From: Lewinella sp050633125
GTDB taxonomy: Bacteria > Bacteroidota > Bacteroidia > Chitinophagales > Saprospiraceae
Reading direction: 5' to 3'
Assembly: GCF_050633125.1 (NCBI RefSeq)
Contig: NZ_JBOEFX010000076.1
Span: 18,271 to 82,270 of the forward strand
Length of the DNA: 64,000 nt
Part shown: in pieces, positions 24,101-32,128 of the stretch
Position numbering within the stretch: the stretch's first letter is position 1
How the letters are laid out: the number at the start of each line of letters is the position of its first letter
Program-made: the position numbers and the translations under genes
The notes under the pieces: model-generated
Told to the model about the DNA's origin: nothing
The model's database searches: none
The model's input: the letters and a program-made list of their open reading frames with translations, nothing else

Positions 24101-25784
24101 AACACTACAAAGCTGTGCAGGGCTCAATGAAAGTGAAACGGTGGTCATTGCTGGTGGTGGCGGTGGTTCTTACACCTACGCTTGGAGCGATGGACAAAGT
24201 GATGCTACTGCAACAGATCTTGCGGTAGGCGCTTACGATGTAACAGTTACGGATAACCTCGGTTGTCAGGTTGTTGCTGCAACCACTGTCGCAGAATTGG
24301 CCCCCATTACCTTCAATTTTATTGCCGAGCGCCCTACTTGTAATGGGTACAGTGATGGAGGCGTAGGAATTAACCAGATTATGGGCGGCGTAGGAATGTC
24401 CGAAACCGACTACAGCTATGAATGGGAGGATGGTACCAATAGCCTAGTTCGGATCGACGTTCCCGGAGGTATTCTGTACTCCGTTACCGTTACTGATGCG
24501 CAAGGATGTTCAGCCTCACAAGATCGTTTCCTTATGGACCCTGAAGCTGTTGATTTCGGATTTATGGTTGCAGAACCTAGCTGTAATGGCTATAATGATG
24601 GCTCCATCGAAGTTATCAATCCTAGTGGTCCTAATGGCGGTGATTTCACCTTCCAATGGGGGCCTGCTGGAGGTAACCAAACCACTGCTCAAATTGACGA
24701 TATTCCTGCAGGTACCTATACTGTGACGGTGCGTGATGAAGAAGGCTGTGAGACTACACTCTCAGAGATTGTAGATGAGCCTACTGGCTTGTCCGTTGCT
24801 TTTAGCATTAAGGACAATGAATGTTTTGGATACAATGATGGCTCAATTGGCATTAGCGTAACCGGAGGAATACCCGGTTATAACTACAGCTGGCCAAGTG
24901 GTTCCACTGCTTCATCCCTTGATAATCTTATTGCGGGCGATTATGAAATTACGATCACAGATGCTAACGGCTGTGAAGATATTCGTACAGCGACGATCGA
25001 CCAACCAGTAGCATTAATAGCGACGATTGATAGTCAGGATGTTAGTTGTTATGGTGAGCGTGATGGAATGCTTACTATTAATACAGAAGGAGGTACTCCG
25101 CCATTCCGTTTTAGTCTTGACAATCAAAATTACATTGGCAGCAATGTATTAATAGGCTTGTTCGGTGGTGATTATAACATCTTTATTGAAGATGCCAATG
25201 GTTGTCAATTTTTGACTAACGCAACGGTTGTTGAGCCAGGAGAATTCATTGTAGATGCAGGGCCAGATCTCGAAATTGTTTTCGGAGACAGTATAGAGCT
25301 AGCGGGAACAACGACCAACGCCCAAGGTGATGTTGAATATGTCTGGTATGCTCCTTACGAAGGCACATTAAGTTGTAAAGAATGCCAATATCCTTTTGCA
25401 TCTCCAGAATCAACTATTGATTACGAACTCTACGCTATTGATGAAAATGGCTGTGAAGACACTGACCTGTTGAGAGTCTTTGTAGACAAGCCCAAATTGG
25501 CTGTTGTACCTACTGGTTTCACACCAAACGGTGATGGTATCAATGATTTACTTCTAGTACATGGCAGGCCAGGTACTCAGGTTATCTTATTCCAAATCTT
25601 TGATCGCTGGGGTGAAATGCTCTACGCTGAAGAAGATTTCCCAGTAAACACCCCAAATAAAGGCTGGGATGGAAGTTACCGGGGAGAACCGCTCAATGGT
25701 GGTGTATTTGTTTGGTCACTTACAGTACTCCATGAAGACGGAACAGAAGAAATTCTGAGAGGCCAAACCACCCTTATCCGTTAA
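21156..25784 (+). CDS. Giant T9SS type B surface protein with CUB-like, PKD, P-domain and SprB repeats
   Basis: 1542 residues from the ATG; an in-frame TTG at 21135 would add MKQKRSS and a more basic n-region, so it is a real alternative. Order below, numbered from the TTG: signal peptide ending SLSAQ; a CUB-like domain (about 33-158, with ICSDGTEGTH); PKD (about 185-265, FEWDFGNGN); a proprotein-convertase P-like domain (about 350-500, EHSYSGDLDIELICPDG); a second, more divergent one (about 645-757); a fibronectin-like segment (about 815-890); six SprB-type repeats (about 910-1370, VSCFGFSDGEAVI pattern). The end (about 1457-1549) is the gliding-motility type B sorting domain (PTGFTPNGDGINDLL, IFDRWGEMLY, GWDGSYRGEPLNGGVF). 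It should be exported by the T9SS and held on the surface, probably as an adhesin. The porP/sprF gene follows 70 bases later. Confidence 0.93.
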   Translation: MGQLLPRHIWTFLFFMGICSFSLSAQSYTMNGNPITDCEGFFQDSGGGSANYGLNENFTTVICSDGTEGTHIQLIFSSIDIGPGESITFYDADNPDPAFAVDGAFLLDPTNPFIIQATAANLSGCITVVFTSDGTDEGNTGWSADINCIAACQIILADLVNTTPAMMPVDTGWIDICPGDRVSFNGSGIYPQDGLVYNHSDQTSTFEWDFGNGNTAIGPNVTNVFDEPGGYIVQLEIRDQFGCENTNFISQRIRVSPYPSYQFGGSLDPTICSGDSIMVTSSIDPMSSSNVTVFPNTGTFAQAGVRSDTLLLPDGSGGQYQESISFTQFRPGATLTNPSDICSVTLDLEHSYSGDLDIELICPDGTSIYILDYPSGLGSTNFGEPFASNPVDGQSSDVTPGIPYTYTFTETAANGTLPDFDGMAPTYTYTTVPSNNTGNTFTYTDSYFPEGEYQPEESFANFLGCPLNGDWTIRVTDNLGLDNGWLFEWSITFKDYLFPDVETFTPTFVDYGWETNPTVISATQDSILASPVNAGFAAYTFFVLDDFGCLNDTTLNFEVLPPTHPDCYNCNIEFEEQEDVVLCEGETANLDLSQIPPIAQPITFERFPQYPVGNANHPPGNAYRSPLNVNSINPILITNPLSDIESVCFSLTTDFAADVNVSLEAPDGSIVPLSTANGGGSNQGFINTCFSPSALVSINAGTPPYTGEFQPEGNWNSLIGSPINGEWELLITDAFGPLQFGELLEWSITFNNENEYTYTWTPSGGLNCTDCPTPVASPSSSTLYEILIEDEYGCSVIDSVLVAVIEDVPAPIVSCDEQGGDLLFSWLPIPGVTEYEYNLILPSGPQGWMGPITDLELLVQGLNNGDEVTIEVRAFFNGTNNNCIVPLGSSTCTSSFCDLEISLPVLTDVSCFGFSDGEAVINIDAGEAPFSILIDGMTYADPTIGNLTAGDYDYTVMDALGCEIMSSFTINTPDSLYADAAQTLQSCAGLNESETVVIAGGGGGSYTYAWSDGQSDATATDLAVGAYDVTVTDNLGCQVVAATTVAELAPITFNFIAERPTCNGYSDGGVGINQIMGGVGMSETDYSYEWEDGTNSLVRIDVPGGILYSVTVTDAQGCSASQDRFLMDPEAVDFGFMVAEPSCNGYNDGSIEVINPSGPNGGDFTFQWGPAGGNQTTAQIDDIPAGTYTVTVRDEEGCETTLSEIVDEPTGLSVAFSIKDNECFGYNDGSIGISVTGGIPGYNYSWPSGSTASSLDNLIAGDYEITITDANGCEDIRTATIDQPVALIATIDSQDVSCYGERDGMLTINTEGGTPPFRFSLDNQNYIGSNVLIGLFGGDYNIFIEDANGCQFLTNATVVEPGEFIVDAGPDLEIVFGDSIELAGTTTNAQGDVEYVWYAPYEGTLSCKECQYPFASPESTIDYELYAIDENGCEDTDLLRVFVDKPKLAVVPTGFTPNGDGINDLLLVHGRPGTQVILFQIFDRWGEMLYAEEDFPVNTPNKGWDGSYRGEPLNGGVFVWSLTVLHEDGTEEILRGQTTLIR
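23872..25245 (+). repeat. Six tandem SprB-type repeat units (coding)
   Basis: Six in-frame modules of about 75-80 residues each start with a Cys-containing phrase (SCFGFSDGEA, SCAGLNESET, TCNGYSDGGV, SCNGYNDGSI, ECFGYNDGSI, SCYGERDGML) and end in GDYxxTVxDxxGC. They match the SprB repeat known from gliding adhesins. DNA-level identity is low, so the duplication is old. Confidence 0.85.
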
Positions 25785-25806
25785 GTAATTCTGTCATTCC
25801 ATTTAT

Positions 25807-25836
25807 CCGGGCAGCAGCATACAAGCCGCTGCCCGG
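25807..25836. terminator. Strong intercistronic hairpin between T9SS protein and porP/sprF
   Basis: CCGGGCAGC (25807-25815) pairs exactly with GCTGCCCGG (25828-25836) around a 12-base loop. No T-run follows, so it may be a weak terminator, an attenuator or an mRNA-stability element rather than a full stop. It would lower expression of the downstream gene relative to the upstream one. Confidence 0.5.
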
Positions 25837-25853
25837 GTTACAAAACCTTTAGC

Positions 25854-26933
25854 ATGAAAATCAACTCTACCTTATATACATTTCTTTTTCTTATTGGATT
25901 AAGTCTTCTGGCTCCTATAGCGCTTAGTGCACAAGATGCCCATTTTAGCCAGTTTTATTCTTCTCCTCTACAGATGAACCCCGCGCTTACTGGTGTTTTC
26001 CCCGGAGAATACCGGTTTACAGCCAATTATCGGACACAAAACTATGCTGTATTGGGTAACCAGGCATACAAGAGTATTGCAGCCTCATTTGAAGGCCGTC
26101 GCCCGGTTGGCCGTGATGATTATTACAGCCTGGGAATTGCTATTCTTCGTGACCAAGTAGGAGAATCTCAATTTAGCCAATCGCGAGCGGTCCTCAGTGG
26201 TTCTTATCTCAAACATATTGGGAGTGGCCGTTCTCGTGGTTCTGGTCAGTTTTTGATTGGTGGTGCACAACTGGGTATAGCCCAGTGGTCCTACGACTGG
26301 AATGACCTTTGGTTTACGGAACAATTCGAGGTCATGCCTGGAAGCCAAACCGCTTTCATTAATTTTGCTTCTTCTAATGGTGAAGCACTCAGCATGATGG
26401 AAACGGACCTCTTTATGGAGTTCAATGCTGGCGTGCTTTACTACAACGTTATTGATGAAGACAACAGCTTTTACCTGGGAGGTGCCCTTCACCATCTTAC
26501 AGAGCCTAATGTATCTTTCCTTGATGATCAAAGTGAAATGCTACATAGTCGTTGGGTAGGTCAGGCAGGAGGTCAAGTTAGCCTTACCCGAGAAGCTAGT
26601 CTTCTACCAGCAATTGCAGTTATGGGGCAGGGCCCTTCCTTCCTTGGCATTGGGGGAATGAACCTACGTTATAGCAACCGTGATTGGCGTGAGGTAGCCA
26701 TCAGAGCGGGCCTTTGGGGCAGAGTAGCGAATCAAGCCGAAAGCGGCATAGGGCTTGACGCCATGGTTGTCAGTGCTATCTTGGAGGTAGAACGCTGGCA
26801 GTTTGGCTTAAGCTACGATGTCACTGTTTCGGACCTCTCAACGGCGAACAATTCTCGTGGAGCCTTTGAACTCTCCCTTATTTATGTTCACCCAAGCAAA
26901 GATCGCTTTAAGGTTATTTGTCCGAAATTCTAA
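25854..26933 (+). CDS. PorP/SprF family type IX secretion outer-membrane protein
   Basis: 359 residues. The signal peptide (to about LSAQ, residue 26) is followed immediately by the family hallmark DAHFSQFYSSPLQMNPALTGV and by FTANYRTQNYAVLG. Outer-membrane beta strands continue to the C-terminus. PorP/SprF proteins work with the T9SS and are needed for secretion or surface anchoring of a partner with a type B sorting domain, usually encoded just upstream. That is exactly the arrangement here, so the 1.5 kaa protein is the likely client. The 3' end overlaps the convergent amidase gene by four bases. Confidence 0.92.
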   Translation: MKINSTLYTFLFLIGLSLLAPIALSAQDAHFSQFYSSPLQMNPALTGVFPGEYRFTANYRTQNYAVLGNQAYKSIAASFEGRRPVGRDDYYSLGIAILRDQVGESQFSQSRAVLSGSYLKHIGSGRSRGSGQFLIGGAQLGIAQWSYDWNDLWFTEQFEVMPGSQTAFINFASSNGEALSMMETDLFMEFNAGVLYYNVIDEDNSFYLGGALHHLTEPNVSFLDDQSEMLHSRWVGQAGGQVSLTREASLLPAIAVMGQGPSFLGIGGMNLRYSNRDWREVAIRAGLWGRVANQAESGIGLDAMVVSAILEVERWQFGLSYDVTVSDLSTANNSRGAFELSLIYVHPSKDRFKVICPKF

Positions 26934-28207
26934 TTAGAACTGTCGTTCATTAACCCTTCTAGCATCCAATCGGCAAGCAATTCGCGATTTCGTTGAATGA
27001 TGATGCGTTGCTGGTCATGGGTATTTCGAATATTGGCCAACTCTACATACACAGAGGTTGGCTTGCATTCTCGTAACATGTGGAGGTCACGAGCAGTAAC
27101 CGTTCCATGGTATTCTCCATTTGCACGATACCGGCGGTATTTTTGCCGCATAATACGCTGCATCTGCCGAGCCAACTCTCTGCCGCTTTCGCTGGAGGGA
27201 TGATGATAGAAAAACAAATCTGTCCGTTGGCTATGGCTACGAGAGTCAACATGAACAACAACTACCTTTTGATCGGTCACTCCTTGTAAGCGATGTTTTT
27301 CGTAGAGTTCATTAATGACATCAGAACGTTGGGTTAACCGTACTTTTTGATTAGACGATTGGCGGATATCCCCCCAAACGACTTCGTCTGTATCGCATTC
27401 TAAAAATTTATCATTGCGGATACCATCATTAGGGTCTCTGTTGATCATATATGCCGTAGCACCATGTGCAATTAAGTTTCTACAAAGCCGCAGGGCAACA
27501 TCATAGGCGTATTCGTCTTCACATAGTCGATAGTTTCCGCGCTGGCCAATGGCCCCTGGGTCCGGGCCACCATGCCCACCTACTACATAAAACACTTTGC
27601 CCCTAAGCTTAGTGCTGGCTAAAGGAGTATAAGCATATTCAGGGCCAAATATTGGAAATATTCGTCGCCCGCCGCTACTGGATACACCATCTGCCTCGGC
27701 GGAGGCTGTGCTAGTATTTATTGCTGATTCCTCTTCTGGGTCAGTCGCTACTGGTGCGGCAATGGAGACTGTTTCGTTTGTACAATTTTGAATATGGAAA
27801 GGCACTAATAATTTGAGGCTCTTATCGTAATTTGATTCTAACAAGCCTAGTTCCACCAACGCTCGGTTATAATCTCGAATTTCCACAGCAGTATTCCAGT
27901 CATTTTCGCCAATGGTAGAGCGAATAGTCCGGCCATCAAAATCAAATACCTGAATAGGCAAGGAGTAGAGTTCACCAACCCTTAAGCCTGTATTTTTATT
28001 GAGGTTATTGAGTTCATAAAATTGGTCAAAATTGCAGCGATGCCCATCCAGTTTATAGCGACGGAGCATACTATAGATGCCATCACCAGCGAGTGCTTTA
28101 GTTTGGTAATAAGTGACCTCTGCCCAACACATACCCAAGCTCATCATGAAGCAAAAAGCCGTTAGGGATAGTGCACGAAAAGATTTAATAAAGTGGTAGG
28201 TATTCAT
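26930..28207 (-). CDS. LysM-like / N-acetylmuramoyl-L-alanine amidase (Amidase_3)
   Basis: 425 residues from the ATG at 28207; the TTG at 28219 would add four residues. A signal peptide ends near MCWA. Residues about 30-100 resemble a LysM-type module (GDGIYSMLRRYKLDG, then LNNLNKNTGLRVGELYSLPI). The catalytic domain (about 200-420) has the zinc-ligand pattern of Amidase_3: VVGGHGGPDPGAIG (His), EDEYAYDVALRL (Glu), VVVVHVDSRSHSQR (His), and VYVELANIRN (catalytic Glu). It cuts the amide between MurNAc and the stem peptide in the periplasm, probably at division or remodelling sites. It is convergent with porP/sprF and divergent from ccmB. Confidence 0.88.
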   Translation of the reverse strand: MNTYHFIKSFRALSLTAFCFMMSLGMCWAEVTYYQTKALAGDGIYSMLRRYKLDGHRCNFDQFYELNNLNKNTGLRVGELYSLPIQVFDFDGRTIRSTIGENDWNTAVEIRDYNRALVELGLLESNYDKSLKLLVPFHIQNCTNETVSIAAPVATDPEEESAINTSTASAEADGVSSSGGRRIFPIFGPEYAYTPLASTKLRGKVFYVVGGHGGPDPGAIGQRGNYRLCEDEYAYDVALRLCRNLIAHGATAYMINRDPNDGIRNDKFLECDTDEVVWGDIRQSSNQKVRLTQRSDVINELYEKHRLQGVTDQKVVVVHVDSRSHSQRTDLFFYHHPSSESGRELARQMQRIMRQKYRRYRANGEYHGTVTARDLHMLRECKPTSVYVELANIRNTHDQQRIIIQRNRELLADWMLEGLMNDSSN

Positions 28208-28255
28208 GTAATTTCTCAAAGTTGTTACCGAAGCTATCTAAAGCTTAATGATTTG

Positions 28256-28263
28256 CAAATATA
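28256..28263 (-). promoter_or_regulatory. -7 element upstream of the amidase gene
   Basis: The minus strand reads TATATTTG, exact TAnnTTTG, 49 bases before the ATG at 28207, and it is the same octamer as upstream of folD. No clear -33 was found. Confidence 0.35.
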
Positions 28264-28398
28264 CATCAGCTGTTGTTTTAAATGGAAGTTGTTTTAAGAA
28301 ACCTGCCGCAATCGTACCACCTTCCAGTCTATTGCGATATTTAGGTAAAAAATCAACCATTCAGCACCAAACAACCATCTTAAGAAATGACGATTTGT

Positions 28399-28406
28399 TA
28401 CCTTTG
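28399..28406 (+). promoter_or_regulatory. -7 element abutting the ccmB start
   Basis: TACCTTTG is an exact TAnnTTTG match ending 8 bases before the ATG at 28414. A start 6-7 bases downstream would fall at the first ATG, so translation may begin at the second ATG (28420) or from a leaderless mRNA. No -33 TTG at 19-21 bases. Confidence 0.45.
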
Positions 28407-28413
28407 CGGTTAG

Positions 28414-29073
28414 ATGAATATGTTACAACAGACTATGCGCCTACTTTGGCGTGACTGGATATTAGAATGGCGAACTCGTTATGCCCTTAGTGGCATAGTG
28501 CTGTACGTGCTAGCCACCATTGTCTTGGTTTATTCCGCCCTTATTGATATTCAGCCCAAGGTCTGGAACGCGATTTTCTGGGTAATTATTCTTTTTGCGG
28601 CAGTAAGTGCCATTGTCAAAAGTTTTGTACAAGAGAGCCAAAGCCGGCAATTGTACTACTACAACCTGGTTCACCCATTGGCGTTGTTGCTGGCAAAAAT
28701 GATTTACAATACCAGCCTCCTCTTTTTGCTGAGTCTTTTAAGTTGGGGTGCATTGGCATTGCTCACAGGAAACCCCGTGAAGGAAACAGGCTTATTTATT
28801 CTGGCTATTTTTCTGGGTAGCATGGGGTTATCAATCGCCTTTACTTTTGTCTCGGCAATATCAGCTAAAGCCCAAAACAGCGCTACGTTAATGGCCATTT
28901 TGGGTTTTCCAGTAATTATCCCCATACTCCTTACTTTAGTCAAAATTGGAGCTAATGCTCTACGACTAATTCAAGACACCTCCATTTCCAGTGATATCCT
29001 TATCTTGGTCGCCATAAATTTGGTATTACTAAGCGTATCGATATTGCTTTACCCCTTTCTCTGGCGAGATTAA
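28414..29073 (+). CDS. ccmB: Heme exporter protein CcmB
   Basis: 219 residues with about six hydrophobic membrane segments. The family N-terminus WRDWILEWRTRYALSGI is followed by ESQSRQLYYYNLVHPLALLLAKMIYN, recognised here as the CcmB conserved cytoplasmic and first transmembrane block. CcmB is the membrane subunit of the CcmABCD ABC complex that delivers heme for cytochrome c maturation (system I). Starts at codon 1 (28414), 3 (28420) or 8 are possible given the promoter position. It is first of a run ccmB-ccmC-ccmD-like; ccmA and ccmE are not here. Confidence 0.88.
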   Translation: MNMLQQTMRLLWRDWILEWRTRYALSGIVLYVLATIVLVYSALIDIQPKVWNAIFWVIILFAAVSAIVKSFVQESQSRQLYYYNLVHPLALLLAKMIYNTSLLFLLSLLSWGALALLTGNPVKETGLFILAIFLGSMGLSIAFTFVSAISAKAQNSATLMAILGFPVIIPILLTLVKIGANALRLIQDTSISSDILILVAINLVLLSVSILLYPFLWRD

Positions 29074-29089
29074 CAAACAGAAAACCATT

Positions 29090-30181
29090 ATGGAAAAACT
29101 TATCCGTCAATATTGGTGGAAAGCACTGGGTGTACTAATTCTGCTTTACGTTTTTGTCGTAGGTATGCTGGTGCCTTTAAAACCGGGCATTACGCTGGTG
29201 GCACCTTCTTCTGCTAAAACAGGACAGGAGCTCATTCTAGAAATAGAAGGCTATAATACCAATTTTGACAAAGCAGAAGATACCCTTCGGATGTGGCTAA
29301 AAATGGACAACGAACGCAGCCTCGCCGCAAAAAGCATTGACGTTACAGGTCCTCGGAACGCTCGCGTCGCATTCAACATCCCCGATTATCTTCCTAGTAG
29401 CCAACGGGTTCAAGATTTCGCCCTCGTCATTGACAACCCTATTGATGGTGCTTCTGTCCGCCCCAATGCTGTGCTTATCACACAAGACTCCATAGACCCT
29501 GATCAGGGCATGCAACAGTGGATCAATGAAAAGATGACTGGGCTACACGAAAAGCAGGGTATTACCTTCCCTTTTCGGAATATTTTAGGAGAAACTATCC
29601 GGAATACCTATTTCCACGTTTCTTTATGGTTAGCGATGATGATTATTTTTATTGCAGCCATGGTTTATAGCATCAAATACCTACGTCGGTTAGACAATCG
29701 CTATGATTACTGGGCCTCGGCACTCACTAGTGTTGGACTATTATTAGGCGGATTAGGGTTATTGACGGGTGCTATCTGGGCCGAATACACTTGGGGGAAA
29801 TTTTGGAGCTGGGATATCAAGCAGTTTACCACACTTATTGCGCTTTTGATTTACATGGCTTACTTCGTACTTCGCAGTGCTTTTCCTGACGAAGCGCAGC
29901 GTGCACGAATTTCTGCGGTGTACAACATCTTTGCATTCATCGCCCTGATCCCGCTAATTTATGTACTCCCTCGTCTTACTGACAGCTTGCATCCCGGCAA
30001 CGGAGGTAATCCTGCTCTAGGAGGAGAAGATCTTGACAACACCATGCGAATGGTATTTTACCCAGCAGTAATAGGCTGGACACTCGTCAGCTCATGGGTT
30101 GCCAGCCTACTCTACAGGGCTTCCCAGATAGAAGAATATCTTTGGGATAAATGGGACGAGGACGACAATTATGAAAAATAG
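29090..30181 (+). CDS. ccmC: CcmC/CcsA-like cytochrome c assembly protein with periplasmic insert
   Basis: 363 residues, clearly longer than the usual bacterial CcmC of about 220-250. The first transmembrane helix (about 10-30) is followed by an insert of about 115 residues (35-148) with a beta-rich, Ig-like look (GITLVAPSSAKTGQELILEI and DFALVIDNPIDGASVRPNAV). Normal CcmC then resumes with about five helices. The heme-handling WWD motif is WGKFWSWDIKQF (about 245), preceded by GAIWAEYTWG. Conserved His residues are in YFHVSLW and SLHPGNGG. It presents heme to CcmE outside the inner membrane. It lies 16 bases after ccmB. Confidence 0.88.
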   Translation: MEKLIRQYWWKALGVLILLYVFVVGMLVPLKPGITLVAPSSAKTGQELILEIEGYNTNFDKAEDTLRMWLKMDNERSLAAKSIDVTGPRNARVAFNIPDYLPSSQRVQDFALVIDNPIDGASVRPNAVLITQDSIDPDQGMQQWINEKMTGLHEKQGITFPFRNILGETIRNTYFHVSLWLAMMIIFIAAMVYSIKYLRRLDNRYDYWASALTSVGLLLGGLGLLTGAIWAEYTWGKFWSWDIKQFTTLIALLIYMAYFVLRSAFPDEAQRARISAVYNIFAFIALIPLIYVLPRLTDSLHPGNGGNPALGGEDLDNTMRMVFYPAVIGWTLVSSWVASLLYRASQIEEYLWDKWDEDDNYEK

Positions 30182-30266
30182 TTCACACAAATAGGCAAAA
30201 GAAAGCCCCTAAAAAGCGGCAGATTTATAAAATTTATCGACTTTAGCCCCCGCAAAATAATCCATT

Positions 30267-30485
30267 ATGAAAGCTACAAACTGGATCCTTACTGCTTTTC
30301 TAGTATTTTTCACCCTCACCACTGGTGCTGCACAGACTGGTTCAACCGACTTTATGCGTAGCATGGGCAAAATGTACGTAGTAGTAGCGGTGATTGTAGC
30401 CGTATTTATTGGACTTGTTTTGTTCTTGGTCGTTCTCGACCGAAGACTAACCAAAATTGAAAATCAAATTAATGACCATGGCTAA
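30267..30485 (+). CDS. CcmD family small membrane protein
   Basis: 72 residues. An N-terminal signal-like helix (MKATNWILTAFLVFFTLTTGAAQ) is followed by MGKMYVVVAVIVAVFIGLVLF (about 31-51) and a positively charged tail DRRLTKIE, the pattern of CcmD: one membrane helix followed by a basic cytoplasmic end. CcmD links CcmABC to heme release. The extra N-terminal hydrophobic stretch is seen in Bacteroidota members annotated CcmD. It lies 85 bases after ccmC and its 3' end overlaps gdh by eight bases (ATGGCTAA). Confidence 0.75.
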   Translation: MKATNWILTAFLVFFTLTTGAAQTGSTDFMRSMGKMYVVVAVIVAVFIGLVLFLVVLDRRLTKIENQINDHG

Positions 30486-31905
30486 TAACAAGCCGGACGT
30501 ATTTTACGAAAGCGTACAAAAGTACTTTGACAACGCAGCAGCCCACACAGGTTTACCCGATGGGTTACTTCAACAGATTAAAGTCTGTAATGCTGTTTAT
30601 CGAATTCATTTTCCTGTAAAATTTGGAAGTGAAGTAAAAGTAATTGAGGCTTACCGTGTACAACACAGTCACCACCGTAGTCCAACCAAAGGTGGTATTC
30701 GTTACAGTAATCATGTTAACCAGGAAGAAGTAATGGCCCTGGCAACCTTGATGACTTATAAATGTGCCATCGTAGATGTACCCTTTGGTGGCGCAAAAGG
30801 CGGAGTAAAAATTAACCCTTGGGAATATACTCCTGGCCAGCTGGAAAAAATTACCCGTCGGTATACCACGGAGCTCGTTCGTCGTAATTTTATTGGCCCA
30901 TCGGTTGATGTTCCAGCACCTGATTACGGAACTGGCCCCCGAGAAATGTCTTGGATTTATGACACTTACCGTTCATTTAACCCTACGGACATTAATGCAG
31001 CAGGGTGTGTAACGGGTAAGCCTGTTACACAAAACGGTATCCAAGGCCGTACAGAAGCTACAGGACGAGGCGTCTACTACGGTATACGTGAAGCTCTTTC
31101 TGTTGCAGAAGATATGAAGAAGCTTGGTATTACCCCTGGCACAGAAGGTAAAACAATGGTTGTCCAAGGCCTCGGAAACGTAGGCTCCTACACTGCCAAA
31201 ATATCTCAAGACGAAGGAGGTATTTCAATCGTAGGTGTCTCGGAGGTTGAAGGTGCCATTTACAAGAAAGACGGTATTGATATTCATGATTTGCTAAAGT
31301 TCCGGGCAGAAACCGGATCTATTCTCAACTACCCAGGTGCTAAGTCTTTCCCGAAAGAACGCCGTAGAGAAGTGATGGAATTTGAATGTGATATTCTTGT
31401 TCCAGCTGCACTTGAGAATCAAATCAACAAAGAGAATGCTGCACGGATTAAGGCCAAAATCATTGCCGAAGCTGCAAATGGTCCCGTAACTTCTGAAGCG
31501 CAACAAATTATGGTTGAAGCAGGTAAAATGATTTTACCTGACCTTTACCTTAATGCAGGAGGGGTTACTGTTTCTTATTTTGAATGGTTGAAAAACCTTT
31601 CACACATGCGCTTCGGAAGAATGGATAAGCGATTCAACCAGCAAACCTACAATAACATCATCAATGTTGTGGAAGAACTTACTGGTAAAACAGTAAATGC
31701 CGCACAACGTAACATGATTGCTCGTGGTGCTGATGAAATTGACTTGGTTCGCAGTGGTTTAGAAGAAACCATGATTGTAGCTTATCATCAAATTCGCGAA
31801 ATCAAGAAGCGCAAACGTAATATTAAAGATTTACGAACAGCGGCATTTGTTAACGCAATTAATAAAATTGCCAGCGATTATACTTCTTTTGGTGTTTGGC
31901 CATAA
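30478..31905 (+). CDS. Glutamate dehydrogenase (Glu/Leu/Phe/Val dehydrogenase family)
   Basis: 475 residues. The catalytic-lysine segment is PFGGAKGGVKINPWEY (about residue 100), with VDVPAPDYGTGPREMSWIYD following. The Rossmann motif VVQGLGNVGSYTA is near residue 220, and AEAANGPVTSEAQQI near 330. The family oxidatively deaminates glutamate or the reverse, with NAD or NADP; cofactor preference is not certain. The ATG at 30478 is chosen from three in-frame starts (TTG 30457, ATG 30472, ATG 30478) because it overlaps the ccmD-like stop by eight bases. A good terminator follows, so the ccm genes and gdh may share a transcript. Confidence 0.92.
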   Translation: MANNKPDVFYESVQKYFDNAAAHTGLPDGLLQQIKVCNAVYRIHFPVKFGSEVKVIEAYRVQHSHHRSPTKGGIRYSNHVNQEEVMALATLMTYKCAIVDVPFGGAKGGVKINPWEYTPGQLEKITRRYTTELVRRNFIGPSVDVPAPDYGTGPREMSWIYDTYRSFNPTDINAAGCVTGKPVTQNGIQGRTEATGRGVYYGIREALSVAEDMKKLGITPGTEGKTMVVQGLGNVGSYTAKISQDEGGISIVGVSEVEGAIYKKDGIDIHDLLKFRAETGSILNYPGAKSFPKERRREVMEFECDILVPAALENQINKENAARIKAKIIAEAANGPVTSEAQQIMVEAGKMILPDLYLNAGGVTVSYFEWLKNLSHMRFGRMDKRFNQQTYNNIINVVEELTGKTVNAAQRNMIARGADEIDLVRSGLEETMIVAYHQIREIKKRKRNIKDLRTAAFVNAINKIASDYTSFGVWP

Positions 31906-31935
31906 GATAATAATGGTTGTTTTTCAGCGTTAATT

Positions 31936-31977
31936 AACCCGTTGGTAGAGATTATCTCCGCCAACGGGTTTCTTTTT
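31936..31977 (+). terminator. Rho-independent terminator after glutamate dehydrogenase
   Basis: AACCCGTTGG (31936-31945) pairs perfectly with CCAACGGGTT (31961-31970). A smaller hairpin, GAGAT/ATCTC, sits in the loop. TCTTTTT follows immediately. Confidence 0.9.
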
Positions 31978-32063
31978 CATTAAAGTATTACCGAATTTTA
32001 TTAAAGTCCACCCCTGCAAAAAAGGCTCTAAATAAAATTTTGATAGGCTTTTTTATGAAAAAA

Positions 32064-32094
32064 TTGTAATTTATTTCAAAGCTACCTATCTTAG
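32064..32094 (+). promoter_or_regulatory. Promoter-like site upstream of the Lrp/AsnC gene
   Basis: TTG (32064-32066), a 20-base spacer, then TATCTTAG (32087-32094), one mismatch from TAnnTTTG. The predicted start lies about 28 bases before the ATG at 32129. Confidence 0.45.
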
Positions 32095-32128
32095 CTTTTT
32101 CTTTTGATTAACGAATAACAAAGTTGTA

